Origin: Streptomyces sp. Z26
GTDB taxonomy: Bacteria > Actinomycetota > Actinomycetes > Streptomycetales > Streptomycetaceae
Direction of reading: 5' to 3'
Assembly (NCBI RefSeq): GCF_003665095.1
Contig: NZ_RCHV01000002.1
Coordinates: forward strand, 1,435,501-1,499,500
Length of the DNA stretch: 64,000 bases
How positions within the stretch are numbered: position 1 is the stretch's first letter; every line of letters begins with the position of its first letter. Position numbers and translations under genes: made by a program. The notes beneath the pieces were generated by a model. It was not told the origin of the DNA. It was given only the letters and a program-made list of their open reading frames with translations, and made no database searches. Shown here in pieces: positions 35,147 to 43,135 of this stretch.

Positions 35147-36655
35147 TCAGCCGCCCGCGGTGGACGGGTCGTCGCGGAGGGCCGTGCGGGCGCCCGCTCC
35201 GGTGCCCGCTCCCCCGGCGGCCACGGCGGGCGCGTGGGTGCCGCGCGCGGCGGCGATCGCCGCGCGGTACCGCTCGACCGTGCCGCGCGCCGCGTGCTCC
35301 CAGGTGAAGCGGCCCAGCACGCGTTCCCGCCCGGCCGCGCCGAGCCGGGCGCGCAACTCCGGGTCCGCGAGGAGCCGTTCGAGCGCGGCGGCCAGCGGGC
35401 CCGCCTCGCCGGGCGGCACGGCGAGGCACGTCTCGCCGTCCGGGCCCGCCACCTCGGGGATCGCGCCGCCGGTGGTGGCCACGAGCGGGGTGCCGGTGGC
35501 CATGGCCTCGGCGGCGGGCAGCGAGAAGCCCTCGTACAGCGACGGCACGCACGCCACCTGCGCGCCGCGCACCAGGTCGGCCAGTTCGGCGTCGCTGACG
35601 CCCTTGACGAACTCGACGGCGTCGCCCAGCCCGTAGCGTTCCAGCGCGGTGGCGACGGGGCCCTCCGCGGGCCGCTTCCCGACGACGACGAGGTGGGCGT
35701 CGGGGCGTTCCGTACGGACCTTCGCGAGCGCCTCCACCAGGTGGACGAGGCCCTTGAGCGGTACGTCGGCGCTGGAGGTGGTGACGATCCGGCCGGGCAC
35801 CTCGGGGACGGCCGGGTCGGGCGCGAACAGCCGTGTGTCGGCGCCGACATGGACGACGCTGATCCGGTCGGCGGGCACCCCGAGCTGCGCGCTGATCTCC
35901 CGCTGCGAGGACCCGGAGACGGTCAGCACCGACGGCAGTCGCCGGGCCACCCGCTTCTGCATGCGCGTGAAGCCGTACCAGCGGCGTACGGACGCGCGCC
36001 CGCGGCGGCTCCCGGCCGCGTCCAGCTCCAACCGCCGGTCCACGGTGACGGGATGGTGGATGGTGGTGACCAGCGGGGCGCCCGTACGGGAGGGCAGGCC
36101 CAACAGCCCGTAGCCCAGCGTCTGGTTGTCGTGGACGACGTCGAACTCGCCGTGCCGCGCGGCTAGATGGCGGCGGGCGCGCAGCGAGAACGTGAGGGGT
36201 TCGGGGAAGCCGCCCGTCCACATGGTGCCGACCTCCAGGAGGTCGATCCAGTCGCGGTACTCGCCGCGGCCCGGGGTGCGGAACGGGTCGGGCTGCCGGT
36301 AGAGGTCCAGGCTGGGCAGCTCGGTGAGGGTGACGCCGTCGTCGAGGACCGGGTACGGCTGGGCGCCGAACACCTCGACGTGGTGGCCGAGTCGGACGAG
36401 TTCGCGGGAGAGGTGGCGGACGTACACGCCCTGGCCACCGCAGAACGGGTTGCCCTTGTAGCTCAACAGCGCGATGCGCAGGGGCCGTTCACCACCGGAG
36501 CCGTAGCCGGTGCCGGGCCCGGTGCCGGGACCCGCGCCCGTACGCGTGCCGGTGGGCGCGGCCGGGCGGGTGCCGCCGTCGTCCGGTCCGGAAGCGGTGC
36601 CGTCGTCCGTGGGCGACGGCCCGTACGCTGCGTCCCGTACGGCCTCTGCGGTCAC
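35147..36655 (-). CDS. GT4 family glycosyltransferase
   Basis: 502 residues from the GTG at 36655, which follows a perfect AAGGAGG box. A disordered Gly/Thr-rich N-terminus (about 60 residues) precedes IALLSYKGNPFCGGQGVYVRHL, the GT-B N-terminal loop that binds the acceptor. The C-terminal half has GADTRLFAPDP, TSSADVPLKGLVHLVEAL, VVVGKRP and the EX7E motif EGFSLPAAEAMATGTPL, typical of retaining GT4 enzymes. The sugar donor is not predictable. It is first in the GT4 / methyltransferase / alpha-barrel operon. Confidence 0.9.
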   Translation of the reverse strand: MTAEAVRDAAYGPSPTDDGTASGPDDGGTRPAAPTGTRTGAGPGTGPGTGYGSGGERPLRIALLSYKGNPFCGGQGVYVRHLSRELVRLGHHVEVFGAQPYPVLDDGVTLTELPSLDLYRQPDPFRTPGRGEYRDWIDLLEVGTMWTGGFPEPLTFSLRARRHLAARHGEFDVVHDNQTLGYGLLGLPSRTGAPLVTTIHHPVTVDRRLELDAAGSRRGRASVRRWYGFTRMQKRVARRLPSVLTVSGSSQREISAQLGVPADRISVVHVGADTRLFAPDPAVPEVPGRIVTTSSADVPLKGLVHLVEALAKVRTERPDAHLVVVGKRPAEGPVATALERYGLGDAVEFVKGVSDAELADLVRGAQVACVPSLYEGFSLPAAEAMATGTPLVATTGGAIPEVAGPDGETCLAVPPGEAGPLAAALERLLADPELRARLGAAGRERVLGRFTWEHAARGTVERYRAAIAAARGTHAPAVAAGGAGTGAGARTALRDDPSTAGG

Positions 36656-36964
36656 TCCCGGCCTCCTTCTGCACGGCGTGCTCGTGCACTGCGTATCGGC
36701 CGGAGCGCAGCCGTCCGCTTCGATCTGGACCAAATTCAGGATTGTGCCGATCCTGCCGTATCCACCGGTAAGAATCTACCGGCCGGTCACTTCGGCGGAC
36801 GGGCCGGAGCAGGTGATTCCCGCCACCCGGCACGGCCCGGCGACCCTCTCGGGCCCCGTGCGCACAGGCCGGTACGGGCCTCCGTCCAGCCGCCGGATCG
36901 CTTCCGCCCGGCTACGGCATCCGGGTCCCGGTGCCGCCACCGGGCGCCAGGGGCGCGGCGGGCG
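36656..36964. other. divergent intergenic region, 309 nt
   Basis: It lies between the GT4 gene (minus) and the riboswitch (plus). The stretch 36720-36782 is AT-richer than its surroundings and contains the inverted repeat at 36765-36782; promoters for both sides are expected here. I see no gene. Confidence 0.45.
36765..36782. promoter_or_regulatory. inverted repeat CCGGTA-N6-TACCGG
   Basis: Perfect 6-bp arms around a 6-nt centre in the divergent promoter region between the GT4 operon and the B12 locus. A dimeric regulator could bind here; none is identifiable. Confidence 0.4.
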
Positions 36965-37131
36965 CGCTCCCTTATGGTGGACGCGGAAGACTGCCCTCGG
37001 GCGGGGGAAGCCGGTGCGAATCCGGCGCTGACCCGCAACCGTGAACGGCGGACCGCACCGGTACGCGCCCAGCGCGCGCGGCGCGTACCGCCGAGCCGGA
37101 GCACCCGGCCGTGGGCCAGGCTCCCGGAGCC
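36965..37131 (+). ncRNA. cobalamin riboswitch
   Basis: The core reads GGGGGAAGCCGGTGCGAATC at 37011-37022-range, then CGGCGCTGACCCGCAACCGT, as in actinobacterial cobalamin aptamers (GGGAA..CCGGTG..AATCCGG..CTG.CCCGCAACxGT). The B12 box is AGCCGGAGCACCCGGCC at 37094-37110. Just after it a GGCTC-ccg-GAGCC hairpin (37119-37131) could serve as expression platform, 138 nt before the first start codon. Ends are approximate. Binding of adenosylcobalamin should switch off the five downstream genes. Confidence 0.9.
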
Positions 37132-37268
37132 GTCGGCCGCAGCAGCGGGGCGGCGGCCCCGGCCCCGTCGAGGTGTACGGAGCTGAGCCCGGAGTGCCAC
37201 CGCGTGCCGCGCGCGCGGGCGGGACAGCCGTGCCCGGCTGCGTCCCCGCCCACCGAAAGGCATCCGTC

Positions 37269-38567
37269 ATGTCGTCACTCCGCCGCGGCACCGCGGTACT
37301 CGCGGCGTCCGTGCTCTGTACGGCCGCGGCACCGCTGGCACTCACCGGTACGGCCTCGGCGGCGCCCGCCACGAGCCCCGCGCGCGCGGCGGCCGCCGGG
37401 GACGACGGCCTGTACGGGAAGGGCGACCCGAAGTTCGACGGCGTCTGGCGCCAGTCCGTCGCGCTCCTCGCGCAGGACACCGCCGGGGTGTCCCCCGCCG
37501 ACCGCGCCGTGGCCTGGCTGACCGACCAGCAGTGCGCGAACGGCTCGTTCACCGCGTACCGCGCGGACCCCCGCGCCGACTGCGACGGGAAGACACCCGC
37601 CGACACCAACGCCACCGCCGCCGCCGTGCAGGCGCTGGCGGCGCTCGGCGGGCGGAGCGACGCCGTACGGAGCGCCGCGAAGTGGCTGGTGTCGGTGCGG
37701 AACGAGGACGGCGGCTGGGGCTACAACCCGGGCAGCCCCACCGACGCCAACTCCACCGGCGTCGTCATCGGGGCGCTGGCCGTCTCCGGCGGCGACCCTG
37801 CGAAGCCCGGCGAGCCGTCGGCGTACGAGGCGTTGCTCGGGCTCCAGCTCGGCTGCGACGCGAAGGAGGGCGAGCGCGGCGCGTTCGCGTACCAGCCGGA
37901 CAAGAAGGGCGACCTCGCGCCGAACGACGACGCCACGGCGGCGGCGGTCCTCGCCGCGCGCGGCGGCGGGCTCGTCGTCGAGCCCGCCGAGGACGACGGC
38001 GAAACCCCCGCCCCGACCGACTGCGGGACGGACAGCGGCAGCGGCAGCGGAGGCGGCGGCGAGGACGGCGCGGACGAGAAGATCTCGCCCGACGCGGCGG
38101 CGGGCGCGGGCGCCGCGTACCTGACGGAGGTGCTGCGGGCCAACGGGCGGCACCTGCCGTCCGCGATGCCCGGCGAGAAGGGGAAGCCGGACTACGGCAA
38201 CACCGCCGACGCGGTGCTGGCCCTCGCGGCCAGCGGCCACGACGACACGGCCGAGGACACGCTGGACTGGCTGGAGGACCACGCGAAGGACTGGGACAAG
38301 TCCGCGTCCGACCCGGCGGCGCTCGGCGCGCTCGTCCTGGCCGCGCACGCCGCCGACGGCGACCCGCGCGACTTCGGCGGCGCCGACCTGGTGAAGCGGC
38401 TGAACGCGACCGGGCCCGCGCCCGCGAAGGACGCGCCGCCGGAGGAGGACGACGACAAGGACGGCGCCGGCACGGCGGTGACCGTCTCGCTCGTGGTGGC
38501 GGGGCTCGCGGCGGGCGCGGGCATCGGCATCCTGTTCAGCGGGCGCCGGAAGCAGCAGGGCCTGTGA
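37269..38567 (+). CDS. secreted, membrane-anchored alpha/alpha-barrel protein of the B12 uptake locus
   Basis: 432 residues. A signal peptide (VLAASVLCTAAAPLALTGTASAAPA) precedes helical-hairpin repeats of the prenyltransferase/squalene-cyclase fold: VAWLTDQQCANGSFTAYRAD, TNATAAAVQALAALGG, KWLVSVRNEDGGWGYNPGS, TDANSTGVVIGALAVSGGD. An acidic Gly/Ser linker divides the barrel (about 245-265). The C-terminus is a membrane anchor (VTVSLVVAGLAAGAGIGILF) with a basic tail. The alpha domain of animal intrinsic factor and transcobalamin has this same fold. With the riboswitch upstream and ECF genes downstream, it probably captures cobalamin on the cell surface. The ATG at 37269 follows AAAGG. Confidence 0.82.
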   Translation: MSSLRRGTAVLAASVLCTAAAPLALTGTASAAPATSPARAAAAGDDGLYGKGDPKFDGVWRQSVALLAQDTAGVSPADRAVAWLTDQQCANGSFTAYRADPRADCDGKTPADTNATAAAVQALAALGGRSDAVRSAAKWLVSVRNEDGGWGYNPGSPTDANSTGVVIGALAVSGGDPAKPGEPSAYEALLGLQLGCDAKEGERGAFAYQPDKKGDLAPNDDATAAAVLAARGGGLVVEPAEDDGETPAPTDCGTDSGSGSGGGGEDGADEKISPDAAAGAGAAYLTEVLRANGRHLPSAMPGEKGKPDYGNTADAVLALAASGHDDTAEDTLDWLEDHAKDWDKSASDPAALGALVLAAHAADGDPRDFGGADLVKRLNATGPAPAKDAPPEEDDDKDGAGTAVTVSLVVAGLAAGAGIGILFSGRRKQQGL

Positions 38568-39253
38568 CGGCGGGCGCGGCCGTGGCGGCGGTGGCGCTGT
38601 ACGCGGCGGTCGCCCCGTTCGCGGCGGGTCCGGTCGACGCGCGCCCGGTGGCGTACGGTCCGGCGCGGGCCGACGCGGGCGGCTACCGCTACTGGTCGTT
38701 CTGGGAGCGCGCCGACGGCGCCTGGTCGTACGCCTCGCAGGGCCCGTCGACACTGCGCCCGTCCGACGGCGACGTGCTGGGCTTCCGTTTCGGCGTCAGC
38801 GAGGACTCCGGCGACGCGTCGAAGCCGCGCGGCGCGGCGGACTTCGCCCGCGTCTGCGCGGGCGAGGAGCGGCGGTCCGGGAGCGCGCGGGTGGCGCTGG
38901 TCGTGGACTTCGGTACGGCCGCCGACGCGCCCTCCGGCGAACGGCCGCCCGCGCCCCGTACGGCCTGCGCGCGGGTGGACGCGGGCAGCGGTACGGCGGC
39001 CGACGCGCTGGCGGCCGAGGCGGAGCCGCTGCGCTACAACTCCGACGCGCTGCTGTGCGCGATCGCGGGCTACCCGGAGTCCGGCTGCGGCGAGCGGACG
39101 GCGGCCGACGGCGGTACGGCGGAGAGCGACGACGGGGACGGTGGGGACGAGGGGGGCGTCCCGCCGTCCCTCGGCGCCGCCGCCGGGGTCGGGGCCGTGC
39201 TGGCGCTCGGCGCGGCCGCGTATCGGCGTACCCGCCGCCGTCGCCGCGGATGA
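38564..39253 (+). CDS. secreted, membrane-anchored protein of the B12 uptake locus (intrinsic-factor beta-domain-like)
   Basis: 229 residues. The GTG start overlaps the preceding stop codon (GTGA). An N-terminal hydrophobic segment (AAVAAVALYAAVAPFAAG) serves as signal. The mature part, YRYWSFWERADGAWSYASQG and on to RPSDGDVLGFRFG, then ADALAAEAEPLRYNSDALLC with two paired cysteines (LLCAIAGYPESGC), resembles the small beta domain (DUF4430 type) of cobalamin carriers, though similarity is weak. A C-terminal membrane helix (LGAAAGVGAVLALGAAAY) and Arg-rich end anchor it. It may close over cobalamin held by the barrel protein. Confidence 0.7.
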   Translation: MTAGAAVAAVALYAAVAPFAAGPVDARPVAYGPARADAGGYRYWSFWERADGAWSYASQGPSTLRPSDGDVLGFRFGVSEDSGDASKPRGAADFARVCAGEERRSGSARVALVVDFGTAADAPSGERPPAPRTACARVDAGSGTAADALAAEAEPLRYNSDALLCAIAGYPESGCGERTAADGGTAESDDGDGGDEGGVPPSLGAAAGVGAVLALGAAAYRRTRRRRRG

Positions 39254-40488
39254 CCGCGCGCGCCCCGGACGCACCGACCGCGCCGCGCGCCCTGTCCCGG
39301 CTACGCGCCCCCGAGGCGGCGCGCGGCAACGCGCTGCACGCGGGCGCCTGGTGGCTCTGGGCCCTCGGCCTCGCCACGGCCGCCTCCCGCACGACCAACC
39401 CCCTGCTGCTGGCCCTGCTCGTCACCGTCGCGGGCTACGTGGTGGCGGCACGCCGTACGGACGCGCCCTGGGCCCACTCGTACGTCGCGTTCCTGAAGCT
39501 GGGCCTTCTGGTGCTGCTGATCCGGCTGGTGTTCGCCTTCTTCCTCGGCTCCCCGATCCCGGGCACGCACGTCCTGGTCACGCTGCCCGAACTGCCGCTC
39601 CCCGACTGGGCGCAGGGCGTGCGCGTGGGCGGCCGGGTGACGGCGGAGGGGATGCTGTTCGCCGCGTACGACGGGCTGAAGCTGGCCACGCTGCTCGTCT
39701 GCGTCGGCGCCGCCAACGCCCTGGCCAGCCCGGCCCGGCTGCTGAAGTCCCTGCCGGGGGCGCTGTACGAGGTGGGTGTCGCCGTCGTCGTGGCCATGAC
39801 GTTCGCGCCGCATCTCGTCGCCGACGTACGGCGGTTGCGCGCCGCCCGGCGGCTGCGCGGGCGCGCGGACCGGGGGGTCGCGGCACTGCTCCAGGTCGGA
39901 CTGCCGGTGCTGGAAGGTGCGTTGGAGCGTTCGGTGGCGGTGGCGGCGGCGATGGACGCGCGCGGCTACGGGCGTACGGCGCACGTGCCCGCGCCCGTAC
40001 GCCACGCCACGTCCGCGCTGGTGCTCGGCGGGCTGCTGGGGGTCTGCGTCGGGACGTACGCGCTGCTCACGGCGGACGGTGCCGCGTACGGCACACCGCT
40101 GCTGGCCGCCGGGCTGGCCGCCGCGCTCGCGGGGCTGCGGCTCGGCGGGCGGCGCAGCGTACGCAGCCGCCACCGGCCCGACCGCTGGGGCGTACGCGCC
40201 TGGCTGGTCGCCGGGTCCGGGGCGGCCGTCGCGGCGGCGACCGTCTGGGCCGACGGGCGGTGGCCGGAGGCGCTGCGGCCCGCGACCGTACCGCTGGCCG
40301 CACCCGAACTCCCGCTCTGGCCCGCCGCGTCGCTGCTGCTCGGGCTGCTGCCCGCGTTCGTCGCGCCGCTGCCACCCGCGCCCACCGGCCCGGAGCCGGA
40401 ACGCGGCGCGGAGCGCGACGCCGAGCCGGAGCGCCGTCCGGAGCCGCCCCCGTACCGCCGCCCGCACCGTTCCGAGGAGTCGCCGTGA
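39250..40488 (+). CDS. ECF transporter T component (CbiQ-like transmembrane protein)
   Basis: 412 residues. The ATG overlaps the previous stop codon (ATGA). Six or more membrane segments carry the T-component features: NALHAGAWWLWALGLATAA, LKLGLLVLLIRLVFAFFLG, DGLKLATLLVCVGAANALASPARLLKSLP, and the cytoplasmic coupling motif with RAARRLRG and AAAMDARGYGR, which contacts the ATPases. A further C-terminal membrane region ends in an acidic, Pro/Arg-rich tail. It is the scaffold that joins the ATPase dimer to the S component. Confidence 0.88.
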   Translation: MTARAPDAPTAPRALSRLRAPEAARGNALHAGAWWLWALGLATAASRTTNPLLLALLVTVAGYVVAARRTDAPWAHSYVAFLKLGLLVLLIRLVFAFFLGSPIPGTHVLVTLPELPLPDWAQGVRVGGRVTAEGMLFAAYDGLKLATLLVCVGAANALASPARLLKSLPGALYEVGVAVVVAMTFAPHLVADVRRLRAARRLRGRADRGVAALLQVGLPVLEGALERSVAVAAAMDARGYGRTAHVPAPVRHATSALVLGGLLGVCVGTYALLTADGAAYGTPLLAAGLAAALAGLRLGGRRSVRSRHRPDRWGVRAWLVAGSGAAVAAATVWADGRWPEALRPATVPLAAPELPLWPAASLLLGLLPAFVAPLPPAPTGPEPERGAERDAEPERRPEPPPYRRPHRSEESP

Positions 40489-42245
40489 TCCGCTTCGAGC
40501 AGGTCTCCGTGACCTACGAGGACGCCGCCGCGCCCGCGCTGCACGGTGTCGACCTCACCGTGCCGGAGGGCGAACTCTGCCTGTTGGTCGGCCCGTCCGG
40601 GGTCGGCAAGTCCACGCTGCTGGGCACGGTCTCCGGGCTGGTGCCGCACTTCACGGGCGGCACGCTGCACGGACGTGTCACCGTCGACGGCCGCGACACC
40701 CGTACGCACCGCCCGCGCGAACTCGCCGACGTCGTCGGCAGCGTCGGGCAGGACCCGCTCGCCCACTTCGTCACCGACACCGTCGAGGACGAACTCGCCT
40801 ACGGCATGGAGTCCGTGGGCCTCCCCCCGTACGTGATGCGCCGCCGCGTCGAGGAGACCCTCGACCTGCTCGGCCTGGCCGCCCTCCGCGAACGGCCGCT
40901 CGCCACGCTCTCCGGCGGGCAGCAGCAGCGCGTGGCCATCGGCTCCGTACTCGCCGTGCACCCGCGCGTCCTGGTGCTCGACGAGCCGACGTCCGCGCTC
41001 GACCCGGGCGCCGCCGAGGAGGTGCTGGCCGTGCTGCAACGCCTCGTGCACGACCTCGGCACCACGGTGCTGATGGCCGAGCACCGGCTGGAACGCGTCG
41101 TGCAGTACGCCGACCGCGTCCTCCTGCTCCCCGGGCCCGGCGCCCCGCCGGTGCTCGGCACGCCGGAGGAGGTCATGCCGCTGTCGCCGGTACGGCCGCC
41201 GGTGGCCGAACTCGGCGCGCTGGCGGGCTGGGCACCGCTCCCCCTGTCCGTACGCGACGCCCGCCGCCGCGCCGCCCCCCTGCGCGACCGGCTGCCCGCC
41301 GCGCCACCACGCCCCACGCGGACGGACCCGGCTCCCGGGGCGCCACCGGCGGCGGACGTACGGGCGCTGACCGTACGGCGCGGCCGCGCGGACGTGCTGC
41401 GCGCGCTGGACCTGCGGGTGCGGCCGTACGAGACGGTGGCCCTGATGGGCCGCAACGGCGCGGGCAAGTCCACCCTGCTGGGCGCCCTGACCGGGATGTA
41501 CGAACCGGCGGGCGGCAGCGTCCTGTTGGGGCCCGCGTCCCTGCCCGGCGGTCCGGGGACGGCGCGGGCGCCGGAGGCGCGCGCCGGGCTGCTGGCCCGC
41601 CTCCGGCACCGCCCCGCCACCGGCCGGGAGGGGGACACCGGCGGCCGGTCGGCCGTACCGCACCGGACTCCGCCGGACCGGCTGCTGCACCACGTCGGGC
41701 TGGTTCCGCAGCAGCCGCTGGACCTGCTGTACGCGGACACGGTGGCCGCCGAGTGCGCGGCGGCCGACGCCGACGCGGGCGCCGCGCCGGGCAGTTGCCG
41801 CGCGCTGGTCGCCCGGCTGCTCCCGGACGTGCCGGACACCACCCACCCGCGCGACCTGTCCGAGGGCCAACGCCTCGCGCTCGCCCTCGCGGTGATCCTC
41901 ACCGCCGCTCCCCCGCTGCTGCTCCTGGACGAGCCGACGCGCGGCCTCGACTACGCCGCGAAGGGCCGCCTCGTCGCCGTGCTCCGCGAACTCGCCGCCA
42001 CCGGGCACGCCATCGTCCTCGCCACCCACGACGTGGAACTCGCCGCCGAACTCGCCCACCGCGTCGTCATCCTCGCCGAGGGCGACGTCGTCGCCGACGG
42101 CCCCACCCCGGAGGTCGTCACCGGCTCACCCGCCTTCGCCCCGCAGGTCGCCAAGATCCTCGCGCCGGGCCCGTGGCTGACCGTGCCGCAGGTACGGGCC
42201 GCGCTCGCGCCCGACGCGGACCGCGCCGAGGGGGCGGGGCGGTGA
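40485..42245 (+). CDS. ECF transporter ATPase, two fused ABC domains (CbiO-like)
   Basis: 586 residues with two nucleotide-binding domains. Domain 1: Walker A GPSGVGKSTLL, Q-loop GQDPLAHFVTDTVEDELAYG, signature LSGGQQQR, Walker B VLVLDEPTSALDP and switch His in MAEHRLE. Domain 2: Walker A GRNGAGKSTLL, Q-loop VPQQPLDLLYADTV, signature LSEGQRLALA (degenerate LSEGQ), Walker B LLLLDEPTRGLD and ATHDVELA. Such fusions replace the separate A and A' ATPases. GTG start with GTGA overlap and GAGGAG upstream. Confidence 0.92.
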   Translation: MIRFEQVSVTYEDAAAPALHGVDLTVPEGELCLLVGPSGVGKSTLLGTVSGLVPHFTGGTLHGRVTVDGRDTRTHRPRELADVVGSVGQDPLAHFVTDTVEDELAYGMESVGLPPYVMRRRVEETLDLLGLAALRERPLATLSGGQQQRVAIGSVLAVHPRVLVLDEPTSALDPGAAEEVLAVLQRLVHDLGTTVLMAEHRLERVVQYADRVLLLPGPGAPPVLGTPEEVMPLSPVRPPVAELGALAGWAPLPLSVRDARRRAAPLRDRLPAAPPRPTRTDPAPGAPPAADVRALTVRRGRADVLRALDLRVRPYETVALMGRNGAGKSTLLGALTGMYEPAGGSVLLGPASLPGGPGTARAPEARAGLLARLRHRPATGREGDTGGRSAVPHRTPPDRLLHHVGLVPQQPLDLLYADTVAAECAAADADAGAAPGSCRALVARLLPDVPDTTHPRDLSEGQRLALALAVILTAAPPLLLLDEPTRGLDYAAKGRLVAVLRELAATGHAIVLATHDVELAAELAHRVVILAEGDVVADGPTPEVVTGSPAFAPQVAKILAPGPWLTVPQVRAALAPDADRAEGAGR

Positions 42246-43123
42246 GGGCGCGCGCCGGGAAGCCGCGTACGGGCGGCGCGTCCGGGCGGCGGGCCGGGCC
42301 CGTACGGCAGGCACGGGCCGTACGGCTGGGCCCCCGCTCGGTGGCGGCGCTCGCGCTGGTCTCCGCGACCGGGGTGGCCGCGTTCGGCTGGCCGCTGCTG
42401 GCCGACTCCGCGTCGGGGCTCGCGCACGCGCGGGACGCGCCGTGGCTGTTCGCGGCGCTGCTGCCGCTGCTGCTCGCGGTGGCCGTCGCGACCGTCGCGG
42501 ACGCGGGCCTCGACGCGAAGGCCGTCGCGATGCTCGGCGTCCTCGCGGCGGCGGGCGCGGCACTGCGGCCGCTGGGCGCGGGTACGGCCGGGCTGGAGCC
42601 GATGTTCTTCCTGATGGTGCTGTCCGGGCGGGTGCTGGGGCCGGGCTTCGGCTTCGTGCTGGGCGCGGTGTCGATGTGCGCGTCGGCGCTGCTGACCGGC
42701 GGGGTCGGCCCGTGGCTGCCGTTCCAGATGCTGTCCATGGGCTGGGTGTCCATGGGCGCCGGGCTGCTGCCCCGCCCCGACACCCTGCGAGGACGGCCCG
42801 AACTGCTGCTGCTCGCCGCGTACGGCGCCGTCGCGTCCGTCCTCTACGGCACGGCGATGAACCTCCAGGGCTGGACGTACATCGCCGGGCTCGGCTCCGG
42901 CGTCTCCTTCGTGCCCGGCGACCCGCTCGGCGCGAACCTGTCGCGCTTCCTCGCGTACGTCCTCGCCACGTCCCTGGGCTGGGACCTGCCGCGCGCGGCG
43001 CTCACGGTCGTGCTGACGCTGACCGTGGGCGGCGCCGTGCTGAAGGCGCTGCGGCGGGCCACCCGGCGCGCGGCGTTCGACGCGCCGGTGGCGTTCGCGC
43101 CGCCGGAGCGGCCGGAGCCGTGA
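42242..43123 (+). CDS. ECF transporter S component, probable cobalamin-binding
   Basis: 293 residues. The GTG overlaps the ATPase stop (GTGA). A basic N-terminal tail is followed by six to seven membrane segments: LALVSATGVAAFGWPLLA, WLFAALLPLLLAVAVATVA, VAMLGVLAAAGAALRPLG, LEPMFFLMVLSGRVLGPGFGFVLGAVSMCASAL and PWLPFQMLSMGWVSMGAGLLP. The GxGFGFVLG and PWLPFQM stretches are typical of S components of the CbrT/ECF S group. Substrate is inferred as cobalamin because a cobalamin riboswitch controls the operon. A convergent GT87 gene lies 12 nt downstream. Confidence 0.85.
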   Translation: MRARAGKPRTGGASGRRAGPVRQARAVRLGPRSVAALALVSATGVAAFGWPLLADSASGLAHARDAPWLFAALLPLLLAVAVATVADAGLDAKAVAMLGVLAAAGAALRPLGAGTAGLEPMFFLMVLSGRVLGPGFGFVLGAVSMCASALLTGGVGPWLPFQMLSMGWVSMGAGLLPRPDTLRGRPELLLLAAYGAVASVLYGTAMNLQGWTYIAGLGSGVSFVPGDPLGANLSRFLAYVLATSLGWDLPRAALTVVLTLTVGGAVLKALRRATRRAAFDAPVAFAPPERPEP

Positions 43124-43135
43124 CCGCCGGGGCGG

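Noticed and set aside
37269..38567. LPXTG sortase anchor in the barrel protein
   Set aside because: No LPxTG motif precedes the C-terminal hydrophobic segment; it looks like a plain membrane anchor.
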